A stretch of 64,000 nt of DNA from Lentisphaerota bacterium (GTDB taxonomy: Bacteria; Verrucomicrobiota; Lentisphaeria; Oligosphaerales; JABHEG01), in contig JABHEG010000196.1 of NCBI GenBank assembly GCA_018676675.1, positions 59,604 through 123,603 on the forward strand. The letters run 5' to 3'. The first letter of the stretch is position 1; each line of letters opens with the position of its first letter. Positions 37,427 through 46,358 of the stretch are shown piece by piece. The position numbers and the translations under genes are program-made. Below the pieces are notes generated by a model that saw only the letters and a list, made by a program, of their open reading frames with translations, did no database searches and was not told the origin of the DNA.

Positions 37427-38365
37427 ATGACTGACGCAGCATTCCGGGAACGCCTGCTGAAATCGCTCGGCGGCCCATGGCCAACGCCGTGCGAGTTGGA
37501 ACTCGAGACGGCTGCCGCCCCAATCCAGAAGGACGGGTATCGGCTGGAAACGGTCACATACAACGTCGAACCGGACGAGCGAGTCGCATCCTACGTCCTC
37601 GTTCCGGATGAGGTCACAGTCGATCAGCCGGCCCCCGGCATCGCCGTGTGGCATCAACATGCCGGCCAATGGCACCTCGGCAAAAGCGAGCCGGCAGGCA
37701 TCGAGGGCGACCCCATGCATCACACCGGAGTCGCGTTAGCTCAGGAAGGATACGTGGTCATCTGCCCGGACGCCCTATGCTTCGAGGACCGGCGTCGGGC
37801 AACCGAGAAACTGGATGGCCGGGGCTACGAGCGCTTCGAGTTCCTGCGCTACGTCGTCAACGGCAAGTGTCTGGCCTGGAAACACATCCTTGACATGCGC
37901 AGGGCGATCGACTGCCTCGTCAGCCGTCCCGATGTTCGGGGAAACCAGGTCGGCTGCTACGGGCATTCCATGGGGTCAACACACACCTGGCTCGTAGGTC
38001 CGTGGGACGAACGCATTTGCTGCCTGGTCGCCAACTGCTGTCTGCCCACGTACGAGGCCATCCATCGCGAACACATGCTCCACTGCTTTGCGAACTTCAT
38101 CCCCGGCTTGGCCGATTTTGGGGACACCCCGGATGTCGCGGCACTCATCGCCCCTCGTGCCCTGCACATGAACTTCGGCGAGAACGATGGCGGCAGTCCA
38201 ATCGACGACGTCCGTCGCGGGGTGGAAGCGATCGCCGGACAGTACGCCGCAATGGGGGTGCCAGGGCAGTTCTCAAGCTACATAGAAGAGGGGAGCGGCC
38301 ATGTTTTGTCCCCCGAGATGTGGCGCAGAACCAAGGAGTGGTTTGCGCAGCATTTGGGCAGCTGA
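37427..38365 (+). CDS. alpha/beta-hydrolase esterase (dienelactone hydrolase / acetylxylan esterase-like)
   Basis: Starting at ATG 37427 (GGGAGC SD), the 312-residue protein has the nucleophile elbow GHSMGS (Ser181), a late FGENDGG (Asp254) and GSGHVL (His292), a plausible catalytic triad. It belongs to the large acetyl-esterase/dienelactone hydrolase group that removes acyl groups from sugars. It has no signal peptide. It probably works with the fucosidase on imported acylated sugars. Confidence 0.85.
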   Translation: MTDAAFRERLLKSLGGPWPTPCELELETAAAPIQKDGYRLETVTYNVEPDERVASYVLVPDEVTVDQPAPGIAVWHQHAGQWHLGKSEPAGIEGDPMHHTGVALAQEGYVVICPDALCFEDRRRATEKLDGRGYERFEFLRYVVNGKCLAWKHILDMRRAIDCLVSRPDVRGNQVGCYGHSMGSTHTWLVGPWDERICCLVANCCLPTYEAIHREHMLHCFANFIPGLADFGDTPDVAALIAPRALHMNFGENDGGSPIDDVRRGVEAIAGQYAAMGVPGQFSSYIEEGSGHVLSPEMWRRTKEWFAQHLGS

Positions 38366-38561
38366 AGTACGCCGCACGGCTCGCAATCCAACATCACTGA
38401 AGACAATCGGGGATGCCCCCCCCACCCACCTTGACTGCTTCCTTTGGCCCGGCAATGTGGCCCCCCCCTCCAACCTTGAGTGCTTCCTTTGGCCCGGCAA
38501 TGTGGGAGGAACCGCCGCGCTCCGGCTGCTTCTGCTTCTCGCAAACAACTCCTCTGCTCAG
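38366..38561. repeat. direct repeat copies related to family A
   Basis: Two 30-base copies at 38431-38460 and 38476-38505, 45 bases apart, carry TGCTTCCTTTGGCCCGGCAA followed by TGTGG. The ending CAATGTGGGAG matches family A at 26.7 and 28.7 kb. This gap lies between the esterase and the convergent tetR. Confidence 0.7.
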
Positions 38562-39218
38562 CTATGCCTCCGTGGCAAATACACCATGCCGGGTGATGGT
38601 GAGCAACTGTGTCTCAATCTGACGTCGGACAGCCTCGCCGCTCAGAGGAACATCCAGAAGGCGAGACGTGGTGATACGGTTGGAGAAGTAGAAGTAGGTC
38701 ATCGAGAAGAGCAACATCAGATAGGTCGTGAAGTCCACGTCCGCCCGGAACACGCCACGCTTCTGCCCTATCGTGTAGAGTGCCTGAAGGTGAGCGATGT
38801 AGGCACTACGGATCTGCTGCCAATCAATCGCCCGAAGCCCGCTCCCACCGTTGAGGTTCTCCCAACTCAGCAGCCGCCAGAACGACGGATTCTCCTCATG
38901 GATCTCGAAGAACGTGTCCACCACCGTCCCCGTCATCGTCTCGATGTCGTCCTCGGTCAGGGCAAGAAGCCGCTTGTTGTGCGCGGCTCGTGCGTAGACA
39001 TCGATCAACACCTCCCGGTAGAGCCCGCCTTTCGAACCGAAATAGGCATAAATGCGCTCTTTGTTGACCCCGGCCAACTGGGCAATCTCATCAACACGCG
39101 CTCCAGCCGGTCCCTTCGCCGCAAACAGCTCAGCGCCCGCCCGGAAGATACGCGCCTTCGTACGAACGGCACGCCGTTGCTTCGGAGAGACAGTCTGGCC
39201 TGGTGATGCGGACGTCAT
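38562..39218 (-). CDS. TetR family transcriptional regulator
   Basis: Starting at ATG 39218, the 218-residue protein has an N-terminal helix-turn-helix (RIFRAGAELFAAKGPAGARV, EIAQLAGVNKERIYAYF, about 24-60) and a TetR-type ligand domain. It is divergent from the catabolic operon and most likely controls it. The -10/-35 promoter and a 15-base palindrome lie right at its start (separate entries), so it probably represses itself and perhaps the operon. No SD is seen, fitting a leaderless transcript. Confidence 0.92.
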   Translation of the reverse strand: MTSASPGQTVSPKQRRAVRTKARIFRAGAELFAAKGPAGARVDEIAQLAGVNKERIYAYFGSKGGLYREVLIDVYARAAHNKRLLALTEDDIETMTGTVVDTFFEIHEENPSFWRLLSWENLNGGSGLRAIDWQQIRSAYIAHLQALYTIGQKRGVFRADVDFTTYLMLLFSMTYFYFSNRITTSRLLDVPLSGEAVRRQIETQLLTITRHGVFATEA

Positions 39219-39226
39219 GATGACGT
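39212..39226. promoter_or_regulatory. palindrome at tetR start, probable TetR operator
   Basis: ACGTCAT-G-ATGACGT is a perfect 7-1-7 inverted repeat covering the tetR start codon and predicted transcription start. A TetR dimer bound here would block tetR transcription. No second copy was found near the operon promoter. Confidence 0.6.
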
Positions 39227-39256
39227 AGTATAGACATATGGCCGATGTTTTTCCAA
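39227..39256 (-). promoter_or_regulatory. probable tetR promoter
   Basis: On the minus strand TTGGAA (39256-39251), an 18-base spacer and TATACT (39232-39227) form a near-consensus sigma70 promoter. Transcription would start about 2 bases before the ATG at 39218, so the message would be leaderless. Confidence 0.55.
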
Positions 39257-39264
39257 ACAGCTGG

Positions 39265-39294
39265 TTGGTTTCCTGGCGGTTCAAACGCTAAACT
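39265..39294 (+). promoter_or_regulatory. candidate promoter of the catabolic operon
   Basis: TTGGTT (39265-39270), an 18-base spacer and TAAACT (39289-39294) lie about 85 bases upstream of the first operon gene and close to the TetR palindrome. The match is fair, not strong. Confidence 0.4.
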
Positions 39295-39378
39295 ACCCCG
39301 AACCGCATCGACATGGCACCGGACATCCCCCATGCCAAATACGCCGTCCACACACGGACTCACGAAAGGGCGAGAACC

Positions 39379-40404
39379 ATGAGCGACCTTCCCGAGAAAA
39401 TCGCTTCCGTTGACATGCTGGATGATCTTCTGAGTCGTCCATCTCCTGCACTGGTTGAGGCCATGCGTCAGCTGGAAGGCGACATCATGGTCGTCGGCGC
39501 CGGCGGCAAAATCGGTCCTACTATGGCCCGCATGGCCAAACGTGCCGTCACTGAGGCGGGCGTAGAAAAGGACATCATCGCCGTCGATGTCGTTCCGCTT
39601 CCCGAACTCGAGGCTGCCGGGATCACGACCCTGACCTGTGATTTCCTGGACATCGATGCCGTTGACAAGCTCCCTGAGGTCAAGAACATCGTGTACATGA
39701 TCGGGCGCAAGTTCGGTTCCACCGGAAGTGAATCCCTCACGTGGGCGATCAACTGCATCGTTCCCTACCATGCTGCTCGGAAGTTCCAGGGCTCCAGAGT
39801 TCTCTCCTTCTCGACCGGGTGCGTCTACCCGGTCATGCACCTCAGCACGGGCGGAGCCACCGAGACCACAGGCATGGACCCTGTCGGGGAGTACGCCATG
39901 TCCTGTCTCGGACGCGAACGCATGTTCGATGTCTACGCAGACAGGGGTACCGAAGACGTTCTTCACGTGCGCCTGAACTACGCCGTGGAATGTCGTTATG
40001 GTGTCCTATACGACATTGCACACAAAGTGTGGACCGGTGAGGCGGTCGACATCACCACAGGCTATGCGAACGTGATCTGGCAGGGGGATGCATGCGAGCA
40101 GGCGCTTCGGAGTTTCCCATTTGCGACCCACCCCGCCACCATTCTCAATGTCACCGGCCCCGAGACGTTCGCAATCAGGCAGGTCGCCCAGCGTTTTGGC
40201 GAACTGATGGACAAGGAAGCCACGTTCATCGGCGAAGAGAACGGCATGGGGTACCTCAGCAACGCAAGTCGGGCAAACGCCCTGTTCGGCAACCCGAGCG
40301 TTCCCCTTGACCGAATCCTCCAGTGGACAGCAGCATGGATCATGGAAGATGGTGAGAACCTGGGGAAACCGACCCACTTCGAGACCCAGGACGGCAAATA
40401 CTAA
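39379..40404 (+). CDS. NAD(P)-dependent epimerase/dehydratase-like oxidoreductase
   Basis: Starting at ATG 39379, the 341-residue protein has a Rossmann start IMVVGAGGKIGPTMARM and extended-SDR features (RVLSFSTGCVYPV, NVTGPETFAIRQVAQRFGEL near the C-terminus). It is the first gene of the operon divergent from tetR. The usual Tyr-x3-Lys is not obvious: GEYAMSCLGRERM suggests a Tyr-x5-spaced variant. Its substrate is probably a sugar acid or nucleotide sugar. Confidence 0.82.
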   Translation: MSDLPEKIASVDMLDDLLSRPSPALVEAMRQLEGDIMVVGAGGKIGPTMARMAKRAVTEAGVEKDIIAVDVVPLPELEAAGITTLTCDFLDIDAVDKLPEVKNIVYMIGRKFGSTGSESLTWAINCIVPYHAARKFQGSRVLSFSTGCVYPVMHLSTGGATETTGMDPVGEYAMSCLGRERMFDVYADRGTEDVLHVRLNYAVECRYGVLYDIAHKVWTGEAVDITTGYANVIWQGDACEQALRSFPFATHPATILNVTGPETFAIRQVAQRFGELMDKEATFIGEENGMGYLSNASRANALFGNPSVPLDRILQWTAAWIMEDGENLGKPTHFETQDGKY

Positions 40405-40419
40405 GCGACAGGAACGAAC

Positions 40420-41601
40420 GTGGATACCATCCGATTTGGACTAGTGGGCACGGGCTTTGCCGGACGCTACCACGTGGAATGCCTGCGCCGCGTCTATGGG
40501 ACGAATGTCGTGCTGGCCGGAGTGACCTCCAAACGCCCGGAAAGCCGAGCCGCCTTTGGCGGGGAACATGGAATCCCTGTATTCGACGGTGTGGAGTCCA
40601 TGCTCGACCACATCGACGTCCTCGACATCTGCTCCCCACCTTATGTCCACGAACACGGAATCCTCACGGCCGCTGCAGCCGGCAAGGGCATCATCTGTGA
40701 GAAGCCGCTGACAGGCTACTTCGGCCCCCCAGGAGCCGATGAATCCTTCCGCGGTGATCTCGTCCCCAAGTCCGATGTCCTCGCCGATGTTCTTGCCCGA
40801 CTGGGGCGGATTGCCGATGTCGTCCGAGACAACGGCCTCTTCTTCGGGTACGCGGAGAACTTCGTCTATGCGCCCAGCGTTCAGAAAGAGCGCGAGATCA
40901 TCCGGAAAACCGATGCGCAGGTGTTGCGGATGACCGGTGAGGAATCCCACAATGGATCGGCCTCGGATGTCTACGGCTTCTGGCGCTTCGCGGGAGGGGG
41001 ATCACTCATCGGCAAGGGCTGTCATCCACTCGGAGCAATCCTGTACCTCAAACGAGTCGAGGGAATCAGCCGGAACGGCACACCGATCCGCCCGGCAACC
41101 GTCAGCTCGCGAATTCACTCACTCACCCGCCTGCCTGACTACCGGGACGCAGGAATGATCCGCACGGATTATCACGACATCGAAGACTTCGGCACCATGC
41201 ACATCGTCTTTGACGACGGAACCGTTGGGAACATCATTACCGGTGAGGTGACCCTCGGGGGCATCTACGACTATGTCGAAGTGTTCGCCAACAATCACCG
41301 AACCCGCTGCCGCCTCAGTCCCATTGGCATTGCCGAGACATACAACCCACGGGGCGACCAGTTTGAAGACATCTATCTTATAGAGAAGGCGAGCACGCAG
41401 GAGGGATGGTCATCCTGTGCAACCGACGAGAATTTCACTATGGGCTACCAACCTGAACTCCAGGACTTCGTGTCCTGTGCAGCAAGTGGCGAACAGCCCC
41501 AGTCAGACCTCGATCTCGCTCTCGACACGACGGCAGCCATCTATGCCGCTTACCTCTCGGCCGAGAACCGAGGCGTCGAGACCGACATCCCAAGGCTCTG
41601 A
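40420..41601 (+). CDS. Gfo/Idh/MocA family oxidoreductase (1)
   Basis: GTG 40420 is preceded by AGGAA. The 393-residue protein has the Rossmann motif FGLVGTGFAGRYH and the family EKPLTGYF with Lys-Pro. The C-terminal domain has GSLIGKGCHPLGAI, with the His expected in the active site. It lies 15 bases after the epimerase-like gene and 27 bases before the next Gfo/Idh gene. Confidence 0.9.
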   Translation: MDTIRFGLVGTGFAGRYHVECLRRVYGTNVVLAGVTSKRPESRAAFGGEHGIPVFDGVESMLDHIDVLDICSPPYVHEHGILTAAAAGKGIICEKPLTGYFGPPGADESFRGDLVPKSDVLADVLARLGRIADVVRDNGLFFGYAENFVYAPSVQKEREIIRKTDAQVLRMTGEESHNGSASDVYGFWRFAGGGSLIGKGCHPLGAILYLKRVEGISRNGTPIRPATVSSRIHSLTRLPDYRDAGMIRTDYHDIEDFGTMHIVFDDGTVGNIITGEVTLGGIYDYVEVFANNHRTRCRLSPIGIAETYNPRGDQFEDIYLIEKASTQEGWSSCATDENFTMGYQPELQDFVSCAASGEQPQSDLDLALDTTAAIYAAYLSAENRGVETDIPRL

Positions 41602-41628
41602 AACACGCGTAACGAGGAGATAGGCGAC

Positions 41629-42699
41629 ATGGCAGTCAATGGTCCGCTTAAGGTGGCAATCATCGGCCTGGGGCACCTGCATCCACGCTCCTACATGCCT
41701 CTCTTTGAAGCCGTTCAAGACACAGAGGTGGTGGCCGTTGTCGAAACAGACACGGCGATGCGGGAGACGTTTTGCGCGGACTTCGCGTTACCTGGCTTCG
41801 CCACGGTTGATGCCCTGCTGGACATACATAAGATCGATATCGCCGCGATCTTCCTCCCCCATGCGGATTGCCCGGCCGCCGCTGAAGCGTGCGCAAAGGC
41901 GGGGGCCCACTTGATGGTAGAGAAGCCGATGGCATCGGACGTTGCCGGTGCAGCCAGAATCGCGGCTGCAGCTCAAGTCGCCGGCGTCAAGACAACCACC
42001 GGATACTGCTGGCGCCTTCACCCCGCTGCCCGGGAGTTCAAACGGCTGATCGATTCCGGCATCCTGGGTCAGATCGTGGCCGCTGAGGGCCGTTGCGCCG
42101 CCGGGCGCCTGGCCCGTTACATCGACGGCGGGTCGCCCTGGATGCTTCAGAAAGCCCGCTCCGGAGGAGGCCCGATGTTCAACTTGGGCGTCCACTGGAT
42201 CGACATGTTCCGGTGGCTCCTGAGCGAAGACGTCGTGGAAGTCTCCGGCCGGAACGTCAAGATCAACACCGAGTACGACATCGAGGACAACTCGCTGGCC
42301 CACCTCAGATTCGCCAGCGGCACAATTGCCGCCCTGGATATCAGCTACACCGTCCCCGACTCCTTCCCCCATGGCCGGGACCTTTACCTGTCCGTTCGCG
42401 GCACCACAGGTGTCGTTTCCTGGGCTCCGGCCTACGAGGGGGCCAAAGATGTCCTTGTCGTCTGCAGCGACCATCCGTCCTTCGCCGGAGCTCCACGACG
42501 GAGCTTCGAGATCGAGTTGGAGCCCACGGACGGCTATTCAGGCTTCATGGGACGCGAATACGTCCAGGCATTTGCGGACGCGATTCGCTCCGGCACAGCC
42601 GCCCCGATCACAGCCGAAGATGGTGTTGCCGCCCTGAAAGTCGTAGAGGCGATTTACGCCGCAGCCGAAGGCAAACGCTGGGTCGACGTCGCCGAATAG
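41629..42699 (+). CDS. Gfo/Idh/MocA family oxidoreductase (2)
   Basis: This 356-residue protein has the NAD-binding motif IIGLGHLHPRSY and EKPMASD. MFNLGVHWIDMFRW holds the conserved active-site His-x3-Asp. GAGGAGA lies 8 bases before the ATG. Two different Gfo/Idh enzymes in one operon suggest sequential or paired oxidation/reduction, as in inositol or 1,5-anhydro-sugar breakdown. Confidence 0.9.
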   Translation: MAVNGPLKVAIIGLGHLHPRSYMPLFEAVQDTEVVAVVETDTAMRETFCADFALPGFATVDALLDIHKIDIAAIFLPHADCPAAAEACAKAGAHLMVEKPMASDVAGAARIAAAAQVAGVKTTTGYCWRLHPAAREFKRLIDSGILGQIVAAEGRCAAGRLARYIDGGSPWMLQKARSGGGPMFNLGVHWIDMFRWLLSEDVVEVSGRNVKINTEYDIEDNSLAHLRFASGTIAALDISYTVPDSFPHGRDLYLSVRGTTGVVSWAPAYEGAKDVLVVCSDHPSFAGAPRRSFEIELEPTDGYSGFMGREYVQAFADAIRSGTAAPITAEDGVAALKVVEAIYAAAEGKRWVDVAE

Positions 42700-42795
42700 G
42701 CCGGGTCCCCTGGAGGGCCGATATCCGCAGCGGCCGGCCGCTTGATTCAACAACCCAACCGCATGGTCAGTACGAGAACACGAAGGAACAGCGTC

Positions 42796-43764
42796 ATGAA
42801 AGTAGTGGTAACCGACTACATCGAGGACAATCTCGACTGGGAAGCGGCAGAACTCGCCAAAGCCGGAATCGAGTTCGAGGCCTTCCAGCTGAAGTTCCAG
42901 CCGGAAGACGAGGTGGTCGCGAAGCTGGCCGATGCGGACGCCATCGTTGTCAACATGGTCAAAATGACCCGCTCCCTCCTCGAACGTCTGCCCAAGTGTA
43001 AGCTGCTCATCCGTCACGGCATCGGCTACGACAACGTGGACGTTCCAGCTTGCACTGACCTCGGAATCCAGTTCGCCTATCAGCCCGACTACTGCAAGAT
43101 TGACGTCGCTGAACACGCCATCGCACTGATCATGGCTTGCGGACGGAAAGTCCTCTGGAGCCGGCAGACGCTGGACAACGCCAGCGCCACTGGGCAGTGG
43201 GATTTCTCCAGCCTGTTCCCCATCTACCGCCTCGAAGGGAAAACCCTCGGCATTGTCGGCGTCGGCCGCATCGGTAGCCGCGTCTACCAGAAACTGCGTT
43301 CGTTCGGGTTCAGGATCCTGGGCAACGATCCCTACTTGTCGGAGGAACGCAAAGCCGAGCTGGACGGTATCAGCTTTGTTGACCAGAAGACCCTCTTCGC
43401 CGAGTCCGACTATGTGACGATCCACACCCCCCTGAACGATGAAACACGGCACATCGTCAACGCCAAGACGCTCTCCTGGATGAAGCCCGAGGCCTATCTG
43501 ATCAACACGTCTCGTGGCCCGATGGTCGATGCCGACGCTCTGGCAGACGCCCTACAGGCCGGCAAGATCGCCGGGGCAGCCATTGACGTCTATGAGGTGG
43601 AACCGCCGCCACAGGATCTCTGTCTCTTCGATTGCCCGAACATCATCCTCACGCCCCACATCGGCTGGGCCTCCGAGGAGGCAGGGCAGGAAATCCGGCA
43701 GAGCATCCTGGACGACATCCGCGCCTTTGCTGACGGCAAGAATGCGCGTTGCGTTGTGAACTGA
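42796..43764 (+). CDS. D-isomer specific 2-hydroxyacid dehydrogenase
   Basis: Starting at ATG 42796 (AAGGAA upstream), the 322-residue protein has GIVGVGRIGS (152-161) and the catalytic residues in INTSRGPMVD (Arg240), IDVYEVEP (Glu269) and LTPHIGWAS (His288), as in phosphoglycerate or C-terminal-binding-protein-like dehydrogenases. It interconverts 2-oxo and D-2-hydroxy acids with NAD. The frame back to 42742 is ignored. Confidence 0.92.
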   Translation: MKVVVTDYIEDNLDWEAAELAKAGIEFEAFQLKFQPEDEVVAKLADADAIVVNMVKMTRSLLERLPKCKLLIRHGIGYDNVDVPACTDLGIQFAYQPDYCKIDVAEHAIALIMACGRKVLWSRQTLDNASATGQWDFSSLFPIYRLEGKTLGIVGVGRIGSRVYQKLRSFGFRILGNDPYLSEERKAELDGISFVDQKTLFAESDYVTIHTPLNDETRHIVNAKTLSWMKPEAYLINTSRGPMVDADALADALQAGKIAGAAIDVYEVEPPPQDLCLFDCPNIILTPHIGWASEEAGQEIRQSILDDIRAFADGKNARCVVN

Positions 43765-43786
43765 AGCCACACACGAGGCAAGTACC

Positions 43787-45109
43787 ATGAGCATCACACA
43801 CGTCAACGGCCCCCTGCCCGGTCCCAACAGCAAGCGACTTCTCGAGGAGTGGCACCAGTACGAGGCAGATGTCACCGGCTTCCAGGCCCCAACCGTCTGG
43901 GACTCGGCCAAAGGCTGTGTCGTGACTGACGTCGACGGCAACCGGTTCATCGACTGGACCTCAGGTGTGCTGGTGACAAATGTGGGACACTGCCACCCTG
44001 ATCTGGTCGCGGCAGCCCAGGAAGCCACGGGGAAACTGCTCAACAACTATGAATGCCCCAACACGTACCGCGTGGAAGCTGCAAAGCGCCTCGTTAACGC
44101 GCTCCCGGATCACCTCGACAAGTGCTTCTTCCTCTCCACCGGAAGCGAGGCCACCGAGGGCGCCAGCCGGCTGATGAAACGCCGGACGGGAAACTACGAG
44201 ATCATCTCTTTTGTCGGTGCTTTCCATGGGCGAACCGCCACCGCCGCGGCAATGGGCGGGCTGGGAGGGCCGAAGAAGAACTACGGGCCGGCCGTCCCCG
44301 GCGTCATCCGAGCTCCATTCCCATACCCCTACCGTGACCCATGCGGCTGGTGCGACGACGGACCGGACTTCAAACGCTACTTCGATTTCCTGGAGATGAC
44401 CGTGTCAGCCAACTCCTCGGGCAGCTTGGCCGGCGTCATCGTGGAGCCCTATCAGGGCGCGGCAGGGTTCATCTTCCCGCCACGTGGCTGGCTGAAGCGC
44501 CTGGAAGAGTGGACACACGCCAACGGGCTGCTCTTCACACTGGATGAGGTCCAGTCATCGTACGGCCGAACCGGGAGGATGTGGGCCCTGGAACACGAAG
44601 ACCTCAAACCGGACATCCTGACCATCGGTAAGGCCATCGGCTGCGGGGTGCCCGTCTCGGCCATCGCAGCGACCTCTGACGTGTTTTCCTGCCTTGCCAA
44701 GGGAGAGATGTCCAGCACCCTGGGGGGAAACCCGGTGGCGAGTGCCGCTGTTCCGGTCATCCTTGATATCTTCGAACGCGAAGGATTGGTTCAGCGCTCA
44801 GCCGAGATGGGGGCTTACATGATGCCCCGGCTCCTGGGCATTGCAGAGCGTTCAGCTCACCTCGGGGAAGTACGCGGCACCGGATTGGTCATGGGGCTTG
44901 AGTTCGTTAAGGATAAGGACTCCCGCACCCCGGCACCGGAGCTGATCAAACCAATCATCACCGAGTGCGCAAACCACGGCCTCCTGGTGGGATCCGTCGG
45001 GATACACAGCAACGTCATTCGCGTCGCGCCCCCCCTTGTCCTCACCAGGGAAGAAGCCGACGAGAGTCTGGATATCATGGAAAACGTCGTGCTCGGGCTG
45101 GGAGAGTAA
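43787..45109 (+). CDS. class III aminotransferase
   Basis: This 440-residue protein has the class III pattern: STGSEATEGASRLMKRRTG, SFVGAFHGRT, VEPYQGAAGF, LFTLDEVQSSYGRTG (Asp253) and ILTIGKAIGCGVP (PLP-binding Lys282). Relatives act on omega-amino groups of amino acids, beta-amino acids or amino sugars. It fits breakdown of an amino-containing compound. The ATG follows the 2-hydroxyacid dehydrogenase by 22 bases. Confidence 0.92.
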   Translation: MSITHVNGPLPGPNSKRLLEEWHQYEADVTGFQAPTVWDSAKGCVVTDVDGNRFIDWTSGVLVTNVGHCHPDLVAAAQEATGKLLNNYECPNTYRVEAAKRLVNALPDHLDKCFFLSTGSEATEGASRLMKRRTGNYEIISFVGAFHGRTATAAAMGGLGGPKKNYGPAVPGVIRAPFPYPYRDPCGWCDDGPDFKRYFDFLEMTVSANSSGSLAGVIVEPYQGAAGFIFPPRGWLKRLEEWTHANGLLFTLDEVQSSYGRTGRMWALEHEDLKPDILTIGKAIGCGVPVSAIAATSDVFSCLAKGEMSSTLGGNPVASAAVPVILDIFEREGLVQRSAEMGAYMMPRLLGIAERSAHLGEVRGTGLVMGLEFVKDKDSRTPAPELIKPIITECANHGLLVGSVGIHSNVIRVAPPLVLTREEADESLDIMENVVLGLGE

Positions 45110-45113
45110 CACG

Positions 45114-46358
45114 ATGGACACCTCGACAATACGAAACGCAGTCACAGCACTGCTTCCTCAAGCCCAGGACTTCCTCTGCGACATCATGCGTTTCCCGTCC
45201 ACCCCGGGACAGGAACACGACCTGATGCTCTTCCTCGATGATGCGTTCAAAGCACTACCTGTCGACGTGGAGAGAGTCCCCATGGCCGACGCTCTGCGCG
45301 ACGATCCGGACTACTCGACCCCGGTTCCCGACATCGCGTACGATGGACGCTTCAACCTCCGCGTTCTTCGGCCCGGAACAGGCGGAGGGAAGTCGATCCT
45401 CTTCAATGCGCACACCGATGTCGTGCCTCCTTCTGAAGGTATGCCCTCCCCCTGGGAACCACGCATCGACGATGGCACCGTGTTCGGGCGAGGAGCTTGC
45501 GACGACAAGGGCCAGGTCGCAACGTTCTACCTGCTCCTCAAGACGCTTGAGCGACTCGGGATCGAGCTGAAGGGCGATGTCATCGGCCACTTGGTCACCG
45601 AGGAAGAGAACGGTGGGAACGGATCGTTGGCCATGACCCGAAACGGGGAAGCTGCCGATGCCTGCATTGTGCTTGAACCGTCTACCGGCGGGATCCTGAC
45701 GTCAATCCGAGGAGCAGTCTGGTTCCGCCTCGTTTTCACCGGAAAGGCGGGGCACAGCGGACAGGCAGGGAAGACGCGGAGTGCGCTGCTCATGGCTCGG
45801 GACGCAATCGGGATCCTCGAGCAGTATCACGATGACCTTCTTGCCTCGTCGCGAGGCTTTGATCTGTTCGATCCGTATCCCAATCCCATGCCCATTACCT
45901 TTGGTCGCATGCAGGCCGGCAATTGGCCGGCCGCCGCCCCAAGTCTCGCCACTCTCGAAGGCGTCCTGGGATTCCTGCCCAATAGGACCAAGGAAGACAT
46001 CTGCGCGGAGATGAAACAGATCCTGGACGCAAAAGGCGGCGACACACTTGCCGGCCAGTTCGATCTGTCCTTCATGTATCGACATGACTGCAGCGTGGTC
46101 TCGCCGACACATCCTCTCCCAGTCGCACTCCTGGGGGCCGCTGAAAGCTCCGGCGTCGAGGTCCGTATCGATGCCATGACCGCGTCCTGTGATGCATGGT
46201 TCTACAACAACATCCTCGACATCCCGACCGTCGTGTATGGCCCCGGAACACTGGGGGTTGCCCACTCCAAAGACGAGAACATCCGTATGGCTGACATTGC
46301 CGATGCGGTCACCGTCCTGACAAACACTCTAATAGACCACTGCGGAGCATCCTCATGA
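45114..46358 (+). CDS. M20 family metallohydrolase (ArgE/DapE/ACY1-like)
   Basis: Starting at ATG 45114, 4 bases after the aminotransferase stop, the 414-residue protein has the M20 metal pattern: FNAHTDVVPP (His100), GACDDKG (Asp130), TEEENGG (163-165) and a late GVAHSKDEN (His). M20 enzymes remove N-acyl groups or cleave peptides. In this operon it may free the amine for the transaminase. The stop overlaps the next ATG (ATGA). Confidence 0.9.
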   Translation: MDTSTIRNAVTALLPQAQDFLCDIMRFPSTPGQEHDLMLFLDDAFKALPVDVERVPMADALRDDPDYSTPVPDIAYDGRFNLRVLRPGTGGGKSILFNAHTDVVPPSEGMPSPWEPRIDDGTVFGRGACDDKGQVATFYLLLKTLERLGIELKGDVIGHLVTEEENGGNGSLAMTRNGEAADACIVLEPSTGGILTSIRGAVWFRLVFTGKAGHSGQAGKTRSALLMARDAIGILEQYHDDLLASSRGFDLFDPYPNPMPITFGRMQAGNWPAAAPSLATLEGVLGFLPNRTKEDICAEMKQILDAKGGDTLAGQFDLSFMYRHDCSVVSPTHPLPVALLGAAESSGVEVRIDAMTASCDAWFYNNILDIPTVVYGPGTLGVAHSKDENIRMADIADAVTVLTNTLIDHCGASS

